64,000 nucleotides of DNA, taken from contig JBOEGQ010000010.1 in assembly GCA_050633505.1 (NCBI GenBank), positions 186,001 to 250,000 on the forward strand, written 5' to 3'. Under the pieces are notes generated by a model. The model had not been told where the DNA came from. It saw only the letters and a list, made by a program, of their open reading frames with translations, and ran no database searches. Positions 61,662-64,000 of the stretch are shown here, piece by piece. The translations under genes were made by a program, and so were the position numbers. Positions within the stretch are counted from its first letter, which is position 1. Each line of letters begins with the position of its first letter. Source of the stretch: UBA1672 sp050633505. Lineage in GTDB: Bacteria; Pseudomonadota; Alphaproteobacteria; Micavibrionales; Micavibrionaceae.

Positions 61662-62285
61662 ATGACCAATTTAAAAAACCTTACAATCGGTTCACTTATA
61701 TTCATTTTATCGGCTTGCCAGACCGTAAATGCCATACAAGACGACGTAGATGCATTGGCAGACGGTGTTCCCCCAATGGCGCAAGTACACACAGGAACCA
61801 CTGAAAGCCTGTTAAAGAATCAATGCCCGGAAGTTCAAATTGTTGATGATTTGAGTTCATTAAGTGATTTTGAAGACCCGAAAAAAACATCAAAGAAAAG
61901 ATTAGTATCCCGCGTTGATTTGAAAAGTGCCGAAAGCACATGCAAAATCGCATCAAAAAGCGTCACCGTTGATCTTAAACTTATTTTCAATGGAGCATTA
62001 GGAGAAAAAGGACGAGAGAAAAGCTCAGACAAACCATTCTTCTCATATCCGTTTTTTGTGGCAGTCACCGCACCGAACGGTAAAATTATGGCCAAAGAAA
62101 TATTTGCGGCGTCCCTGACATACGGCCCGAATGAGCAAACCCACACCTATTTCGAAAAATTACGCCAGATTATTCCAATACAAAACAAGTCTAAAGCGCA
62201 TATGTATAAGGTCTTAATCGGTTTTCAAGTCACACCGGATCAGCTTAAGTACAACCGCAAGAACATGGTTCCGATCCCACAGTAA
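61662..62285 (+). CDS. Hypothetical lipoprotein, 207 aa
   Basis: A lipoprotein signal peptide (LTIGSLIFILSAC, Cys at residue 19) is followed by about 190 residues with three more Cys, two of which (NQCPEVQIV and STCKIASKS) could form a disulphide. The domain is beta-rich, with LKLIFNGALGEKGREK and FFVAVTAPNGKIMAKEIFAAS. I do not recognise a family. It lies upstream of gmhA by 12 bases on the same strand and divergent from ispH, so it is probably co-transcribed with gmhA. Confidence 0.8.
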   Translation: MTNLKNLTIGSLIFILSACQTVNAIQDDVDALADGVPPMAQVHTGTTESLLKNQCPEVQIVDDLSSLSDFEDPKKTSKKRLVSRVDLKSAESTCKIASKSVTVDLKLIFNGALGEKGREKSSDKPFFSYPFFVAVTAPNGKIMAKEIFAASLTYGPNEQTHTYFEKLRQIIPIQNKSKAHMYKVLIGFQVTPDQLKYNRKNMVPIPQ

Positions 62286-62297
62286 ACAGGAAAACCA

Positions 62298-62879
62298 ATG
62301 GATATAGATCAATACTGGTCGGATGAAATAAAATCTCATACCGCCTGCCTTGAACAAACCGGCAAAGAGCTACTCAGCCCCTTCAAAAGTGTACTGGATG
62401 CCTGTGAACACGCCATAAGAGATGGCAAAAAGATATTATTCTTCGGAAATGGCGGAAGTGCAGCCGACGCACAACATCTGGCGACAGAACTTAGTGTGCG
62501 TTATATAAAAGACCGCGCCCCTATTGCCGCTTTGGCATTGACGACCGATACCTCCACCCTGACTGCCGCAGGTAACGATATGGGGTTTGAACATATCTTC
62601 TCCCGCCAGATTGACGCCATTGGCAATGAAGGTGACGTCGCAATCGCAATTAGCACATCAGGCAAAAGCCCCAATATCGTTCATGCCTTAGAAATAGCAA
62701 AACAAAAGAACATAACAACAATTGGCCTTTCAGGGCGCGATGGCGGTTTTATGCCACCGTTTTGCGACCATATGCTTATTATTCCATCCGAAAGCACAGC
62801 CCGCATTCAAGAAATGCACATCATGATCGGGCATATGTTATGCGGGGGATTGGAACAAAGACTTGGCCTTAGCACTTAA
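62298..62879 (+). CDS. gmhA: Phosphoheptose isomerase (sedoheptulose 7-phosphate isomerase)
   Basis: GmhA starts heptose synthesis for the lipopolysaccharide inner core. The SIS-fold signature is visible: KKILFFGNGGSAADAQHLATELSVRY near residues 49-74, AISTSGKSPNIVHALEIAK, and the C-terminal EMHIMIGHMLCGGLE with the zinc-ligand His residues. The length of 193 aa is normal. Its presence shows that the organism makes a heptose-containing LPS, though the other heptose genes are outside the window. Confidence 0.94.
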   Translation: MDIDQYWSDEIKSHTACLEQTGKELLSPFKSVLDACEHAIRDGKKILFFGNGGSAADAQHLATELSVRYIKDRAPIAALALTTDTSTLTAAGNDMGFEHIFSRQIDAIGNEGDVAIAISTSGKSPNIVHALEIAKQKNITTIGLSGRDGGFMPPFCDHMLIIPSESTARIQEMHIMIGHMLCGGLEQRLGLST

Positions 62880-62952
62880 CACTTGAGATAAAGGCGCTTC
62901 TGTCATAAACTTCTGGCTCTAAAATAAAGTTAAAAGAACAAGAGATACAATA

Positions 62953-63201
62953 ATGACACAAGCCAAAGCGGTTGATTCTTTAAGCTTTGAAGAAGCTCTC
63001 GGAGAACTGGAACATATTGTCCGCGGTTTAGAAACAGGGGAATCCCCGTTAGAAGACTCAATTTCGGCTTATGAACGCGGTGTAAAATTGAAAATACATT
63101 GCGAGAAGAAACTTCGAGATGCCCAAGCAAAAATAGAAAAAATATCTATTCAAGCAGACGGATCGATTTCAACACAACCTTTAGACCCGGAAAAGAATTA
63201 A
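62953..63201 (+). CDS. xseB: Exodeoxyribonuclease VII small subunit
   Basis: The 82-aa protein has the XseB pattern LSFEEALGELEHIVRGLETG, then PLEDSISAYERGVKLKIHCEKKLRDAQAKIEKI. It binds the large subunit XseA. Alphaproteobacteria usually have xseB directly before ispA, as here (gap of four bases). ATG 62953 follows an AGAGA site. Confidence 0.95.
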   Translation: MTQAKAVDSLSFEEALGELEHIVRGLETGESPLEDSISAYERGVKLKIHCEKKLRDAQAKIEKISIQADGSISTQPLDPEKN

Positions 63202-63205
63202 TAAT

Positions 63206-64000
63206 ATGGCACCTTCTCCCCGCGATGCAGACCCGGCTCTGCAAAACGAAATGGATGCGATAAACGCAGCAATCAATAAAACAATAGACCGCCTGTTACC
63301 TGAAACAGAGTTGGCCGAAAACCACCTATATGAAGCGATGCGCCACGGAACATTAGGCGGCGGAAAGAGGCTCCGTCCGTTTCTTGTTATACAATCTGCT
63401 GCCTTATTTAATGTCGACCCTGCAAGAGCGCGCCGCGTTGCTGCCGCTCTGGAGTTTATACATTGCTATTCCTTGATCCATGACGACTTACCAGCCATGG
63501 ATGATGCCGCCCTACGCCGCGGAAAACCAACTGTTCATCGCCAATATGATGATGCCACCGCGATTCTAGCCGGTGACGCTCTACTAACCTTGGCTTTTGA
63601 AATATTAAGTGAATCAGAAACACATGAAGATCCGCGCGTGCGTTGCGAACTTATCCGTACACTTGCGCAGGCATCAGGTGGTCATGGTATGGTTGGTGGA
63701 CAAATGCTTGACCTTCTTGCGGAAAAAGAAGAATTCGACTTTGGCACAATATCAAGACTGCAACGCATGAAAACTGGCAAGCTTATGGCATTCGCCTGTG
63801 AATCAGGCGCTATCCTTGGTAAAGCCAATCCCCCGCACAGACGCGCTCTATGTAACTATGCACATGATCTTGGCCTCGCATTTCAGGTGACGGATGACAT
63901 TCTTGATGTTGAGGCAGACCCTCAAGATACAGGCAAAGACACCAGAAAAGACGAAAACGCCGGCAAAGCCACGTTTGTTTCTGCAATGGGTAAGGAACAA
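63206..64000 (+). CDS. ispA: Polyprenyl synthetase (farnesyl diphosphate synthase), 3' end outside window
   Basis: The open frame from ATG 63206 runs off the right edge, giving 265 residues. It shows the prenyl synthase motifs: GGGKRLRPFLV, the first Asp-rich motif HDDLPAMDD, LRRGKPTVHRQYDDATAILAGDALL, the second Asp-rich motif FQVTDDILDVE, and GKDTRKDENAGKATFV. Farnesyl diphosphate synthase is the usual activity of this family member beside xseB. The C-terminal 30 or so residues are missing. Confidence 0.94.
   Translation, partial: MAPSPRDADPALQNEMDAINAAINKTIDRLLPETELAENHLYEAMRHGTLGGGKRLRPFLVIQSAALFNVDPARARRVAAALEFIHCYSLIHDDLPAMDDAALRRGKPTVHRQYDDATAILAGDALLTLAFEILSESETHEDPRVRCELIRTLAQASGGHGMVGGQMLDLLAEKEEFDFGTISRLQRMKTGKLMAFACESGAILGKANPPHRRALCNYAHDLGLAFQVTDDILDVEADPQDTGKDTRKDENAGKATFVSAMGKEQ

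Noticed and set aside
61391..61804. 137-codon forward frame across the ispH start and the lipoprotein start
   Set aside because: Overlaps two supported genes, has no ribosome-binding site and no domain; composition looks like noise.
1..64000. CRISPR array, insertion sequence, prophage or phage attachment site
   Set aside because: No regularly spaced repeats, transposase, integrase or phage structural gene seen; the tRNA-Leu gene has no partial copy nearby that I can detect.

Overview
The window is a gene-dense stretch of roughly 43% GC (estimated by eye) from an alphaproteobacterium. Several neighbourhoods are typical of that class: rplS-leuC..leuD-leuB; yqeY-dnaG-rpoD opposite carA-carB-greA; serS..pcm-nlpD..yajC-secD-secF with a mitochondrial-type complex I assembly factor; xseB-ispA; and ispH..rnhA. 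The low GC, the absence of any Tad/Flp pilus and the presence of a type IVa/MSHA-like pilus locus suggest a deep or atypical lineage, for example a Micavibrio-like one. That placement is inference. I found no insertion sequence, prophage, CRISPR array or rRNA, and one tRNA, Leu(GAG).

Layout. 0-6.3 kb: the end of rplS with its terminator, two small reverse-strand ORFs, the leucine genes (with an unrelated membrane protein inserted between leuC and leuD), then an NfeD/SPFH pair. 6.4-23.2 kb: one large reverse-strand pilus locus. In transcription order it holds the GspE/MshE ATPase, GspF/MshG, a PilM-PilN-type protein, a PilO/MshJ-type protein, an MshK-type protein, an ABC ATPase, a TPR protein (MshN-like), prepilin peptidase, PilT, PilU, a lipoprotein secretin (MshL-like), an ABC-2 permease, a membrane TPR-like protein, a membrane-anchored AraC regulator and the pilin. 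23.4-30.1 kb: a eukaryote-type glutamine synthetase, a secreted protein, rpoD, dnaG, a 39-codon small gene on the other strand, and yqeY. 30.2-38.8 kb: carA, carB, a J-domain membrane protein, a probable short leader RNA and greA, a SIMPL protein, an NDUFAF6-like protein and sodB. 38.9-49.8 kb: a long lineage-specific protein, NDUFAF3-like/secF/secD/yajC, a doubled DUF3592 protein, nlpD-like, pcm, DUF4153 and serS. 49.9-64 kb: an N-formylglutamate amidohydrolase family protein, lipB, tRNA-Leu, maeB, mgtE, a GNAT, a class A PBP, rnhA, a P-loop protein, ispH, a lipoprotein, gmhA, xseB and the start of ispA.

How the genes fit together. The pilus locus encodes an almost complete assembly and retraction machine: extension motor, two retraction motors, platform, alignment proteins, secretin, peptidase and major pilin. 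An ABC transporter has its ATPase and permease in two separate places inside the locus, as if both belong to it. The Sec block and the NDUFAF3/NDUFAF6 homologues form a membrane-biogenesis set. The rest is mostly housekeeping.

The most unusual observations are: (i) the platform gene gspF appears to start at an AUC codon, because family-conserved N-terminal sequence lies upstream of the first ordinary start codon; (ii) a strong promoter followed about 20 nt later by a terminator just before greA, predicting a roughly 50-nt leader RNA; (iii) the split ABC transporter in the pilus locus; (iv) a membrane-embedded AraC regulator with perfect palindromes before its own gene and before the pilin gene; and (v) two homologues of mitochondrial complex I assembly factors close together.
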